The notes below the pieces were generated by a model. The model ran no database searches, had not been told where the DNA came from, and saw only the letters and a list, made by a program, of their open reading frames with translations. The position numbers and the translations under genes are program-made. From Streptomyces sp. CB01580 (GTDB taxonomy: Bacteria; Actinomycetota; Actinomycetes; Streptomycetales; Streptomycetaceae), in contig NZ_LIXJ01000012.1 in assembly GCF_001905795.1 (NCBI RefSeq), positions 124,001-188,000 on the forward strand: 64,000 bases of DNA, written 5' to 3'. Shown here one piece after another: positions 39,426 through 48,148 of this stretch (position 1 is the stretch's first letter; each line of letters opens with the position of its first letter).

Positions 39426-40624
39426 GCGGCAGCCGCCTTCCGTGTCTCGGGGTCCGACGTCCAGGGGTCCTCCGGCCCGGAGGCCGACACGCTGTGCGCG
39501 ATGTCGAGGAACGCCTCTTCGAGCGAGGCCGACCGGGCGTCGAGCCCGTGCAGCGAAACGTCCGACTCCCGGGCCCAGAGCAGCAGTTCGGTGAGCGATT
39601 CCGGCAAGGCGTGGGTGCGGATCTCGATCCTGCGCCCGTCGGCCGCCGCCCGCAGCGACAGCGGGAGCCGGGCCGCCTGCACGTCCTCGGGCAGTTCGAA
39701 ACGGATGCGGGCGGGGCGGGAGGCCGTCACCTCGGCGGGCGTGCCGGCCGTCACGATCCGGCCCCGGTGCATGATCGCCAGCCGGTCGGCGAGGCTTTCC
39801 GCCTCCTCCAGATAGTGCGTGGTCAGCAGGACGGTGGTGCCGCCGTCGCGCAGTTCCCGTACCAACTCCCAGGTCTCGCGCCGCCCCTCGGCGTCGAGTC
39901 CCGTGGTCGGCTCGTCCAGGAACAGCACCTCGGGCCGGCCGAGCAGCGCCAGCGCGAGGTCCAGGCGGCGCCGTTCGCCGCCGGAGAGCTGCTTGACCCG
40001 TACGCGCGCCCGGTGGGCGAGCCCGACGAGGTCCAGCGCCTCTCCCGTCGGCCGGGCGCCGCTGGTGCAGCCCGCCCACATCCGCAGGGTCTCGGTGACG
40101 GTCAGCTCGGACGGGAAGCCGCCCTCCTGGAGCATCACCCCGATCCGCGGCCGGACGGCGGCGCGCTCGCGGTACGGGTCGTGGCCGAGCACACGTACGG
40201 TGCCGCCGTCGGGAGCCGCCAGCCCCTCCAGAAGTTCGACGGTGGACGTCTTCCCGGCGCCGTTCGTGCCGAGCAGGGCGAAGAGCTCGCCGCGCCCGAC
40301 CGAGAAGGAGACGCCGGCGACGGCCTCGAAGTCGTCGGCGTAGCGCCGCCGCACCCCGCTCGCCTCGATCACGGAGTCGGGCGCCGCGGCACCGGCCGCG
40401 GACGTCACGCCGGCACTGGTCGCGGCACCGCTCGCCGAAGCGGTCGCACCACCGGTGGCGGCCCCGGCGGCCGAGCGGGATGTGATGCCCGCCACGGCGT
40501 CGTTCGTCGCGGTGATGTCCGCTCCGGAGCCGCCCGCGTGGTCGCCGGCACCCGCGCGGGCGTCGGCCTCGCGGTCTCTCCTCGTACCTACAGGCTTCAT
40601 GCCTACAGGCTTCCGCAGGTCCAT
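39422..40624 (-). CDS. ABC transporter ATP-binding protein
   Basis: 400 aa at the longest start. Walker A is LLGTNGAGKTST, the ABC signature is VKQLSGGERRRLDLA, and Walker B is VLFLDEPTTGLD with the H-loop LLTTHYLEEAE. The first ~80 residues are Ala/Gly/Thr-rich, unlike the family, so the true start may be downstream. With the permease it forms an exporter of the drug/natural-product type. The ATPase, permease, kinase and regulator are in one direction. Confidence 0.92.
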   Translation of the reverse strand: MDLRKPVGMKPVGTRRDREADARAGAGDHAGGSGADITATNDAVAGITSRSAAGAATGGATASASGAATSAGVTSAAGAAAPDSVIEASGVRRRYADDFEAVAGVSFSVGRGELFALLGTNGAGKTSTVELLEGLAAPDGGTVRVLGHDPYRERAAVRPRIGVMLQEGGFPSELTVTETLRMWAGCTSGARPTGEALDLVGLAHRARVRVKQLSGGERRRLDLALALLGRPEVLFLDEPTTGLDAEGRRETWELVRELRDGGTTVLLTTHYLEEAESLADRLAIMHRGRIVTAGTPAEVTASRPARIRFELPEDVQAARLPLSLRAAADGRRIEIRTHALPESLTELLLWARESDVSLHGLDARSASLEEAFLDIAHSVSASGPEDPWTSDPETRKAAAA

Positions 40625-40731
40625 CGCCGCGAGCAGTGCGAGCTGTCATCACTGGTCATGACAAACGTCATGGCGCTGCCGGGACTGGACGCCCGTACCG
40701 GAATCGGGTGCTTCTTGAAAGAGATCACGAA

Positions 40732-40763
40732 GAAGGCCCCGGTCGAAATCGACTGGGGCCTTC
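40732..40763 (-). terminator. Terminator of the tRNA-Gly genes
   Basis: A 14-bp stem (40732-40745 / 40750-40763) with a four-base loop and one G-T pair lies 12 bases beyond the tRNA-Gly 3' end. Confidence 0.82.
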
Positions 40764-40775
40764 ATTCCTATCAAG

Positions 40776-40848
40776 AGCGGACGACGAGATTCGAACTCGC
40801 GACCCTCACCTTGGCAAGGTGATGCTCTACCAACTGAGCCACGTCCGC
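40776..40848 (-). tRNA. tRNA-Gly(GCC), second copy
   Basis: Acceptor GCGGACG/CGTCCGC and anticodon loop TTGCCAA (GCC). It differs from the 36350 copy in the anticodon stem and T-arm. Confidence 0.95.
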
Positions 40849-40945
40849 ATTGCTTCCGCCATTGTACTCCTCATGAGAAGTACTTCTGGACGGTGCGAGC
40901 ACTACCCTACCTGATCCACCGCAATGGTCGGTAGGAGTGATGCAG

Positions 40946-41017
40946 AGCGGGTGACAGGAATTGCACACTGCGCCTTCCCCCTGGAAGGGGGATGTTCTAC
41001 TACTGAACTACACCCGC
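40946..41017 (-). tRNA. tRNA-Gly(TCC)
   Basis: Acceptor GCGGGTG/CACCCGC, anticodon loop CTTCCAG giving TCC. It lies upstream of the second tRNA-Gly(GCC) on the same strand. Confidence 0.92.
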
Positions 41018-41250
41018 ACGCTGCTTGGGGTTTGGCTTTTCGGCCTTGCCCTTCGGCGTGCTCCAGACTTTAGCCGACCTGCGGGGGTGCAGCGCAAGTC
41101 GGTGGCCGCGAGGGCTCGTCGGAACGGCCCCGCGGGGTCGTTCCGACGGTCGCACGGGGCGGGTCCGGCGACCATTGGTCCGTCCGACCCCGGCGTTCGA
41201 CCGGGCCGTGAGACCGGGCCGTGCGACCGGCCGCCGTGGGCCCCGGCTTC

Positions 41251-41291
41251 CCGGTCGGCCGGTCGCCCGGACGCCTCGACCGGCCGACCGG
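41251..41291 (-). terminator. Hairpin at the end of the Lsr2 paralogue
   Basis: A 15-bp stem (41251-41265 / 41277-41291) with an 11-base loop lies five bases beyond the lsrL stop codon. Confidence 0.7.
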
Positions 41292-41296
41292 GTTTC

Positions 41297-41632
41297 TCAA
41301 CCGGCCGCGCGGAACGCCTCGTAGACCTTCTTGGGGATCCGGCCGCGGGCCGGCACCTCCATCCGGTGCGAGCGGGCCCAGGCGCGGACGGCCGCCGGGT
41401 CGGGTTCGAGCGAGGTGTGCCGGTACGACACGGGCTTCCTGCCGCGCTTGCCAGCATTTGTCTGCTTCCGGCCCGCCGACACGTACGGCGCCAGGGCCTT
41501 GCGCAGTTTCTTCGCGTTGGAAGCATTGAGGTCGATCTCGTACGACTTCCCGTCCAGGGCGAAGGTGACCGTTTCCGTCGCCGCGCCCCCGTCGATGTCG
41601 TCGAAGAGCGTGACCACTACGCGCTGAGCCAC
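41297..41632 (-). CDS. lsrL: Lsr2-type nucleoid-associated xenogeneic silencer (LsrL paralogue)
   Basis: 111 aa from GTG 41632, with aaagga upstream. The N-terminal dimerisation domain begins AQRVVVTLFDDIDGG and continues TVTFALDGKSYEIDLNASNA. The C-terminal DNA-binding part is VRAWARSHRMEVPARGRIPK with the AT-hook-like RGR. Lsr2 coats AT-rich and foreign DNA. Streptomyces carry two versions; the one beside purS is the LsrL form. Divergent from purS, sharing a 430-base regulatory region. Confidence 0.9.
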   Translation of the reverse strand: MAQRVVVTLFDDIDGGAATETVTFALDGKSYEIDLNASNAKKLRKALAPYVSAGRKQTNAGKRGRKPVSYRHTSLEPDPAAVRAWARSHRMEVPARGRIPKKVYEAFRAAG

Positions 41633-42063
41633 GGATATCGGTCCTTTCCTACGGCGTCGGCGCGTTTGGCGTGCGCCGATGTCGGCCTTCCGGCCGTCGG
41701 GCGGATGTGAGCCCTTCGGGCGGATACGCGTCGACCGGTATCGCCGGTATCGACCGCTCGGCCGACCGGTGTCGACTGTTCGGGAGGCAATGCTGCATTC
41801 CCTGGTAATCATTTGTACAGCGGTCGGCGCCGCATTGTGAAGTCGGGCTAATTCTCTCCGCGTGTCACACTTCTATGTGTGTCTTCGGTGAGGAATCTTT
41901 TCGCAGATTTTTCCTCGGGTGTTGTCGTGACCGATATCCCGTCGTGATCGGGCGCTCAGGCATCTACTCGCGTAGAATTTCGGGCCAGGTACGCTGAGGG
42001 AAGCTGCGGGGGTCAGGGGAGCCCCCCGGAGAACCAGTCGCACCACACCACACGGGAGTGCCA
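41633..42063. promoter_or_regulatory. Divergent lsrL/purS promoter region
   Basis: The sequence is much less GC-rich than its neighbours (41800-41930). It holds a cacac/gtgtg inverted repeat (41866-41881), a tctac-tcgc-gtaga palindrome (41963-41976) overlapping a TAGAAT -10-like hexamer, and the purS RBS gggag (42054-42058). Confidence 0.55.
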
Positions 42064-42324
42064 GTGGCACGCGTCGTAGTCGACGTCATGCTCAAGCCCG
42101 AGATCCTCGACCCGCAGGGACAGGCGGTGCAGCGCGCACTGCCCCGTCTCGGCTTCGAGGGAATCGCGGACGTACGTCAGGGAAAGCGTTTCGAGCTGGA
42201 GGTCGAGGGGCCGGTCGACGACGCCGCCCTCGGTCGCATTCATGAGATGGCCGAGACATTCCTCGCCAACACCGTCATCGAGGACTTCACCGTGAAGGTG
42301 GAGAAGGCCGAGGAGTCCAAGTGA
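42064..42324 (+). CDS. purS: FGAM synthase, PurS subunit
   Basis: 86 aa from GTG 42064, giving MARVVVDVMLKPEILDPQGQ. This start is preferred over GTG 42058 because gggag is five bases upstream of it and the resulting N-terminus matches the family. PurS bridges PurQ and PurL so that ammonia is channelled in step 4. The stop overlaps purQ GTG. Confidence 0.96.
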   Translation: MARVVVDVMLKPEILDPQGQAVQRALPRLGFEGIADVRQGKRFELEVEGPVDDAALGRIHEMAETFLANTVIEDFTVKVEKAEESK

Positions 42325-43052
42325 CTTCCCGTCCGTCTCCCACCACCCGTGAGGGAGGCCCTTCGGGCCGCAGTAACACCCGAATCGGAGTCGTCACCTT
42401 TCCCGGCACGCTCGACGACCAGGACAGCCTGAGGGCCGTACGCGTCGCGGGCGCCGAACCCGTGTCGCTGTGGCACCGCGACAAGGACCTGCACCAGGTC
42501 GATGCGGTCATCCTGGCCGGTGGTTTCTCCTACGGCGACTATCTGCGGGCCGGTGCGATCTCGCGCTTCTCGCCCGTCATGGAGACGATCATCGAGCAGG
42601 CCCGTGCGGGGATGCCGGTGCTCGGCATCTGCAACGGTTTCCAGATCCTGACCGAGGCGCACCTGCTGCCCGGCGCGATGCTGCGGAACAACCACCTGCA
42701 CTTCATCTGCCGCGACCAGAAGCTCCGCGTCGAGAACGCGGAGACCGCCTGGACCTCGGACTACGAGGCGGGCCAGGAGATCTCCGTACCGCTCAAGAAC
42801 ATGGACGGTCGGTACGTCGCCGACGAGCGCGTGCTCGACGAGCTGGAGGCGGAGGGCCGGGTCGCCTTCCGTTACCTGGGCATGAACCCGAACGGCTCGC
42901 TGCGCGACATCGCGGGCATCACCAACGCCGAGGGCAACGTCGTCGGCCTGATGCCGCACCCCGAGCACGCCGTCGAGCCGCTGATCGGAACCGGCCGCAC
43001 CGACGGCCTCGGTTTCTTCACCTCGATCATCAAGAAGCTGGTCAACGCATGA
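42321..43052 (+). CDS. purQ: FGAM synthase, PurQ glutaminase subunit
   Basis: 243 aa from GTG 42321, overlapping purS. It is a class I glutamine amidotransferase with nucleophile C104 in LGICNGFQIL and the His/Glu pair in GLMPHPEHAVE. The first ~20 residues are a Ser/Arg-rich extension. It supplies ammonia to PurL. The stop overlaps purL ATG by four bases. Confidence 0.97.
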   Translation: MTSRPSPTTREGGPSGRSNTRIGVVTFPGTLDDQDSLRAVRVAGAEPVSLWHRDKDLHQVDAVILAGGFSYGDYLRAGAISRFSPVMETIIEQARAGMPVLGICNGFQILTEAHLLPGAMLRNNHLHFICRDQKLRVENAETAWTSDYEAGQEISVPLKNMDGRYVADERVLDELEAEGRVAFRYLGMNPNGSLRDIAGITNAEGNVVGLMPHPEHAVEPLIGTGRTDGLGFFTSIIKKLVNA

Positions 43053-45298
43053 GCCTGGATACGGTCAAGCACGCGGCCGGGACCCCGGACGTCGAGCAGC
43101 CCTGGAAGGAGCTCGGCCTCAAGGAGGACGAGTACGCCCGGATCCGCGAGATCCTGGGCCGCCGTCCCACCGGCGCCGAGCTCGCCATGTACTCCGTGAT
43201 GTGGTCCGAGCACTGCTCGTACAAGAGCAGCAAGGTCCACCTCAAGCAGTTCGGCGAGAAGGCCCCCGCCAACGACGCGATGCTCGTCGGCATCGGCGAG
43301 AACGCCGGTGTGGTCGACGTCGGCCAGGGATACGCGGTCACCTTCAAGGTCGAGTCGCACAACCACCCCTCGTACATCGAGCCCTACCAGGGCGCGGCGA
43401 CCGGCGTCGGCGGCATCGTCCGCGACATCCTCGCCATGGGTGCCCGCCCGGTCGCGGTCGTCGACCCGCTGCGCTTCGGCGCCGCGGACCACCCCGACAC
43501 CAAGCGCGTCCTGCCGGGCGTCGTCGCGGGCATCGGTGGCTACGGCAACTGCCTCGGCCTGCCGAACATCGGCGGCGAGGTCGTCTTCGACGCCTGCTAC
43601 CAGGGCAACCCGCTGGTCAACGCCGGCTGCATCGGCGTGATGAAGCACGAGGACATCCACCTGGCCAAGGCGTCCGGCCCCGGCAACAAGGTGATCCTCT
43701 ACGGCGCCCGCACCGGCGGCGACGGCATCGGCGGCGTCTCGGTGCTGGCCTCGGAGACCTTCGACGACACGAAGCCTGCCAAGCGTCCCGCCGTCCAGGT
43801 CGGCGACCCGTTCCAGGAGAAGCTCCTCATCGAGTGCACCCTGGAGGTCTTCCAGGAGAAGCTCGTCGCGGGCATCCAGGACCTCGGCGGCGCCGGGCTC
43901 TCCTGCGCCACGTCCGAGCTGGCCTCCGCCGGCTCCGGCGGCATGCGCGTCGAGCTGGACACCGTGCCGCTGCGCGACTCCTCGCTCTCGCCCGAGGAGA
44001 TCCTCATGAGCGAGTCGCAGGAGCGCATGTGCGCGATCGTCGAGCCGCGGCACGTCGACCGCTTCATGGAGATCTGCGAGAAGTGGGACGTCATCGCCAC
44101 CGTCATCGGTGAGGTGACCGAGGGCGAGCGCCTGGAGATCTTCTGGCACGGCGAGCAGATCGTGGACGTCCCGCCGCGTTCGGTGGCCCACGAGGGCCCG
44201 ACGTACCACCGCCCGTACGCCCGCCCGTCCTGGCAGGACGCGCTCCAGGCGGACGACGCGGGCGGGCTGGCCCGTCCGGCGGACGGCGCCGAGCTGCGCG
44301 AGCAGGTCCTCAAGCTGGTCGCGCACCCGAACCAGGCGTCGAAGTCCTGGATCACCGACCAGTACGACCGGTTCGTGCAGGGCAACACCGTGCTCGCGAT
44401 GCCCGAGGACGCCGGCATCGTCCGGATCGACGAGAAGTCGAACCTGGGCGTGGCCATGGCGACCGACGGCAACGGCCGGTACGCCAAGCTCGACCCGTAC
44501 ACCGGCGCGCAGCTCGCGCTGGCGGAGGCGTACCGCAACGTCGCCGCCACCGGCGCCAAGCCGCTCGCCGTCTCGGACTGCCTGAACTTCGGCTCGCCCG
44601 AGGACCCGGACGTCATGTGGCAGTTCGCCGAGGCGACCCGCGGTCTCGCGGACGGCTGCCTGGCGCTGGGCACCCCGGTCACCGGCGGCAACGTGTCGCT
44701 GTACAACCAGACCGGCGAGACGGCGATCCACCCGACGCCGGTCGTCGCGGTGCTCGGTGTGATCGACGACGTCTCCCGGCGCACGCCGGTCGCGTTCGCG
44801 CAGGAGGGCCAGCTCCTCTACCTGCTGGGCGAGACGCGCGAGGAGTTCGGCGGCTCGGCGTGGTCCGAGGTCGTCCACGGCCACCTGGGCGGCCTGCCGC
44901 CCCAGGTCGACCTGGAGCGCGAGAAGCTGCTCGCCGAGATCCTGATCTCGGCCTCCCGCGACGGCATGATCGACGCGGCGCACGACCTCTCCGACGGCGG
45001 TCTGATCCAGGCGGTCACGGAGTCCTGTCTGCGCGGCGGGAACGGCGCCCGACTGGTCGTGCCGGATGGTCTGGACGCGTTCACGTTCCTCTTCTCCGAG
45101 TCGGCGGGACGCGCGATCGTCTCCGTGCCGCGCAGCGAGGAGCTCCGCTTCAACGACATGTGCGGGGCGCGCGGTCTGCCCGTCGCCCGGATCGGTGTCG
45201 TGGACGGCGACGAGATCGAGGTCCAGGGCGAGTTCGGCATCCCGCTGAGTGAGCTGCGCACCGCGCACGAGGAGACCATTCCGGGTCTGCTCGCCTGA
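43049..45298 (+). CDS. purL: FGAM synthase, PurL catalytic subunit (small form)
   Basis: 749 aa from ATG 43049. AMYSVMWSEHCSYKSSK is the family signature near residue 50, with further motifs ESHNHPSYIEPYQGAATGVG and IQDLGGAGLSCATSELA. The length is that of the small PurL that needs PurS and PurQ. It amidates FGAR to FGAM using ATP. The three genes overlap, giving equal expression. A strong hairpin follows. Confidence 0.97.
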   Translation: MSLDTVKHAAGTPDVEQPWKELGLKEDEYARIREILGRRPTGAELAMYSVMWSEHCSYKSSKVHLKQFGEKAPANDAMLVGIGENAGVVDVGQGYAVTFKVESHNHPSYIEPYQGAATGVGGIVRDILAMGARPVAVVDPLRFGAADHPDTKRVLPGVVAGIGGYGNCLGLPNIGGEVVFDACYQGNPLVNAGCIGVMKHEDIHLAKASGPGNKVILYGARTGGDGIGGVSVLASETFDDTKPAKRPAVQVGDPFQEKLLIECTLEVFQEKLVAGIQDLGGAGLSCATSELASAGSGGMRVELDTVPLRDSSLSPEEILMSESQERMCAIVEPRHVDRFMEICEKWDVIATVIGEVTEGERLEIFWHGEQIVDVPPRSVAHEGPTYHRPYARPSWQDALQADDAGGLARPADGAELREQVLKLVAHPNQASKSWITDQYDRFVQGNTVLAMPEDAGIVRIDEKSNLGVAMATDGNGRYAKLDPYTGAQLALAEAYRNVAATGAKPLAVSDCLNFGSPEDPDVMWQFAEATRGLADGCLALGTPVTGGNVSLYNQTGETAIHPTPVVAVLGVIDDVSRRTPVAFAQEGQLLYLLGETREEFGGSAWSEVVHGHLGGLPPQVDLEREKLLAEILISASRDGMIDAAHDLSDGGLIQAVTESCLRGGNGARLVVPDGLDAFTFLFSESAGRAIVSVPRSEELRFNDMCGARGLPVARIGVVDGDEIEVQGEFGIPLSELRTAHEETIPGLLA

Positions 45299-45315
45299 CG
45301 GCGGTCCGTTTCCGA

Positions 45316-45358
45316 GGGCTGCGGCCCCGCCCCGTCGCCGGGGGCGGGGCCGCAGCCC
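45316..45358 (+). terminator. Terminator after purSQL
   Basis: An 18-bp GC-rich stem (45316-45333 / 45341-45358) with a seven-base loop starts 18 bases after the purL stop. Confidence 0.88.
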
Positions 45359-45363
45359 CGGTC

Positions 45364-45392
45364 CGTACGCGGGTGCGTACGAGTTCCGTACG
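45364..45392. promoter_or_regulatory. Three spaced CGTACG palindromes upstream of the TetR gene
   Basis: CGTACG occurs at 45364, 45376 and 45387, spaced by 12 and 11 bases (about one helical turn). They sit on the same face of the DNA about 80-105 bases before the TetR start. Possible self-operator, although CGTACG is common in this genome type. Confidence 0.35.
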
Positions 45393-45468
45393 TGCGGTGC
45401 GGGCAAGTAGAGATTTACCTGGGCAATAATTACTCTCGGTTTAACATTCATCCTGGTACAGTTACGGC

Positions 45469-46107
45469 ATGACCGAGGGGATGAGCCTGCGGGAGCGCAA
45501 GAAGCTCCAGACGCGCCACCGTCTGCTGGCCGCGGCCACCGAACTCTTCGCCGAGCGCGGCTTCGACAAGGTGTCGGTCGCCGAGATCGCCGAGGCGGCC
45601 GAGGTGTCGAAGATGACGGTCTTCAACTACTTCGCGGGCAAGGAGGACCTGGTCCTCGCGCCGATGGCGGAACACATCGGCGACGTCGCGGGGGTGGTGC
45701 GGGACCGGGCCCTCGGCGCATCCGCCCTGTCCGCCGTGCGCGCGCAGTTCCTGGCCGCCATCGGGCGCCGCGATCCCTCGGTCGGCATGAGCGACGTGCC
45801 GATGGTGCTCGACATGCGTCGGCTGATCCAGGAGACGCCGGCCCTCCTGATCCGCGCGCACGCGCTCTCCCTGCGCTCCCACGAGCTGCTCGCCCACGTC
45901 CTGACCGAGGAGGGGGAGGAGCCGCCCATCGCCCGGATCGCGGCGGCCCAGCTGATCAGCACGCGCAACTCCCTCATCCACGCGAACCAACTGCGGCTGC
46001 TGGCGGGCGAACCGGCGGACGCGATCGCCGAGGAGGCCGTCGCGCTCGCGGAGCGGGGCTTCGACCTGCTCGCGCACGGTTTGGGCGCCTTCGCGATCCG
46101 GCGCTGA
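45469..46107 (+). CDS. TetR-family transcriptional regulator
   Basis: 212 aa from ATG 45469 (ATG 45481 is an alternative). The N-terminal HTH is clear: RHRLLAAATELFAERGFDKV, SVAEIAEAAEVSKMTVFNYF and AGKEDLVLAPM. The C-terminal ligand-binding part is helical with no specific relative recognised. The upstream 80 bases are unusually AT-rich. Target unknown; it may control itself and the next gene. Confidence 0.92.
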   Translation: MTEGMSLRERKKLQTRHRLLAAATELFAERGFDKVSVAEIAEAAEVSKMTVFNYFAGKEDLVLAPMAEHIGDVAGVVRDRALGASALSAVRAQFLAAIGRRDPSVGMSDVPMVLDMRRLIQETPALLIRAHALSLRSHELLAHVLTEEGEEPPIARIAAAQLISTRNSLIHANQLRLLAGEPADAIAEEAVALAERGFDLLAHGLGAFAIRR

Positions 46108-46235
46108 GACGGCCGCCGTTCCGGTCCGTCGCCCCTGCCCCGGCCCGTCGTCACCTGCCGTCCCTCCGCCGTCGGCGCCCGGGCCCGCGGGCCGTGGTCC
46201 TTCGTGCGCCGGTCGAGGGCCGTAGGCTCCCGGAC

Positions 46236-47036
46236 ATGCCGCCGTCCCAGAAACGTGCCCGCCGCTACGACCCGGCCCGGACCCGCGACGCGGTCCTGGC
46301 GCAGTTCGGCCATGTCCGGGAAGCCGTCCGCACCCTGACGCCCGAGCAGCTCGCGCTGCCGACCCGGCTCGGCGACTGGACCGTACGCGAACTCGCCGCC
46401 CACGTGGTCCTGGCGTTCTCGCAGGCCGCCCGGGAGCCGGAGCGGTCCGCACCCGCCGCCCCGAAACCCGCACCGACGCTCCTCGCCTGGCCGCTCACCA
46501 CGGCCGGTCACGCCGAGCGGATCGCCGCCGGTACCAGGGCGCTCGCCGCCGAGCATCCCGACCTGGACGCCCTGTTCGGCGAGGCCGCCGGGCGGTTCGA
46601 GGAACGGGTGCCGCGCACGGGCGACGAACGGCTGCTGCCCACACCGGCCGGGGCGATGCGGCTGACGGACTTCCTCGTCACCCGTGCCGTCGAGCTCGTC
46701 GTGCACACCGACGACCTGAACGCGGCGACCGGCCTCGACATCCCGTACGACCGGCAGGCGCTCGCCGCCTGCACGCGGCTGCTCGCCGACGCCCTCGCGG
46801 AGAAGGCGCCGGGAGGCTCGGTCGAGGTGCGTGTCCCGCCCTTCGCCGTGGTCCAGTGCGTGCAGGGTCCCAAGCACACCCGCGGTACGCCGCCCAACGT
46901 CGTCGAGACCGATCCGCTCACCTGGATCAGGCTCGCCACCGGTCGTACGGAATGGGCGCACGCCCTCGACGAGGCGCGGGTGGCCGCGAGCGGCGAGCGG
47001 GCCGACCTCTCCGCCCTCCTGCCCCTGATGAGGTGA
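46236..47036 (+). CDS. Mycothiol-dependent maleylpyruvate isomerase-like / sterol-carrier family protein
   Basis: 266 aa from ATG 46236. The N-terminal DinB-like four-helix domain contains LPTRLGDWTVRELAAHVVLA and LVVHTDDLNAATGLDIP, in which His residues bind a metal in MDMPI-type enzymes. The C-terminal ~80 residues (VRVPPFAVVQCVQGPKHTRG ... LATGRTEWAHAL) are the sterol-carrier-like part. It may act on a thiol-linked substrate using mycothiol, but no pathway is nearby. Confidence 0.8.
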   Translation: MPPSQKRARRYDPARTRDAVLAQFGHVREAVRTLTPEQLALPTRLGDWTVRELAAHVVLAFSQAAREPERSAPAAPKPAPTLLAWPLTTAGHAERIAAGTRALAAEHPDLDALFGEAAGRFEERVPRTGDERLLPTPAGAMRLTDFLVTRAVELVVHTDDLNAATGLDIPYDRQALAACTRLLADALAEKAPGGSVEVRVPPFAVVQCVQGPKHTRGTPPNVVETDPLTWIRLATGRTEWAHALDEARVAASGERADLSALLPLMR

Positions 47037-47121
47037 GGAGCCCGTTCCCCGGGACGACGGGCGGCGCGCGGGGTCCGCTCCTCGCCGGGAACCGGCCCGC
47101 CGCCCCGCCCGTCACAGGGCC

Positions 47122-47607
47122 ATGCGCACTCGACGCACAGCCTCGGTGACCCTGGTCCTCCTCGCCGTCCTGGCCGCCTGCGGTACGCGGACGGGCAGCC
47201 CCTCCGACGACCGTGACGGCCCCGGGGCGGCGGGCGAGGGCGGCGCGACACGGACCGGCCCGCCCGTCACGGGTGTCCGGTGGAACGTGGACTCGGTGAC
47301 GGTCGGGGGGAAACGGGCCGAGGTCCCGGACGGCGCCCACTTCACGATCGACACCAAGGGCGGCGCCGCGGGGAGTCTCGGCTGCAACCAGTTCCGCGCC
47401 CGCGCCGCCGTGTCCGGTTCCACGATCACGTTCGACGCCGTCGAGACGACCAAGATGGCGTGCCCCACGCCCCGGGCGAAGCTGGAACAGGCACTGCTGT
47501 CGATCCTGGACGGGCGGACGACGTACCGGGTCGACGAGCGCACCCTGACCCTCGCCTCGGAGAACGACGCGTCGCTCGGCGCCACGGCCCGGGAACCCGG
47601 CGAGTGA
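47122..47607 (+). CDS. META-domain lipoprotein
   Basis: 161 aa. A lipoprotein signal peptide ends in the lipobox LAAC with C20. Residues ~50-150 form a META/HslJ-like domain (VRWNVDSVTV, AAGSLGCNQFRARAAVSGST, TTKMACP), known from envelope stress-related proteins. Its surface location after lipidation is inferred from the lipobox. Confidence 0.85.
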   Translation: MRTRRTASVTLVLLAVLAACGTRTGSPSDDRDGPGAAGEGGATRTGPPVTGVRWNVDSVTVGGKRAEVPDGAHFTIDTKGGAAGSLGCNQFRARAAVSGSTITFDAVETTKMACPTPRAKLEQALLSILDGRTTYRVDERTLTLASENDASLGATAREPGE

Positions 47608-48148
47608 TCCACGCGATGCGACGGGCCGGGAGGCGCCGGCCCCGGAACCGTCCGGTGCGGTGAACGCCGGTCCCGGAGCCCGTCGGCGCGGGACGCACCC
47701 GCCCCGGAACCCCTCGGCGCGGGAAGCACCCGCCCCGGAACTCCCGCCCCGGAACCGGCCGCCACGCGGGCCGACGGCCGCGGAGCGGTCCCGGACGCAC
47801 CGGGATCCGACACGTCCGACCGCCTTGTGGTGTGAGCCTCGCCACGAAACGCGCGTTCGGCCGGATTCCGCGCCGGACCGTCGGCCGGTTCACCGAGCGC
47901 CACCATCCGCTTCCGGCGCACACCCGGCCCCGGTGGCCGGAAATCGCCGCTATTGCCGCGCTGATCCGCGCTGCCGCCGCCCTGTGGCCGATCCGCACCT
48001 CGTCCCGCGTACTCCTCATCAGGCCAGGTGCTCACTCCGAGTGACCGGTCGGTAGGGGCTCCGGACCACGTCCGGAAGCGCTTCCACGGTGGTCCGCCGC
48101 GGTATCCCGAATTCGGACCAGTGGTCGATCTCGCCTACACTCGGTGGC
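47608..48148. other. 540-bp gap before purF
   Basis: No frame has convincing homology. The first ~200 bases are GC-rich with repeated ccccggaac words; GC content then falls towards purF. It contains the palindromic element at 48063-48095 and the probable purF promoter. Confidence 0.5.
48063..48095. promoter_or_regulatory. Nested palindrome with LacI-like core upstream of purF
   Basis: A perfect GGAAGCGCTTCC (48074-48085) lies inside flanking arms ggaccac (48063-48069) and gtggtcc (48089-48095). The centre matches the GAAnCGnTTC style of LacI/GalR operators, about 70 bases before the purF start. Confidence 0.55.

Noticed and set aside
45364..45392. Riboswitch before the TetR gene
   Set aside because: No conserved aptamer pattern is visible, only short CGTACG words.
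47660..48055. Plus-strand frames before purF (47660-48055 and 47832-48044)
   Set aside because: No RBS, low complexity and no homology recognised; the region looks intergenic.
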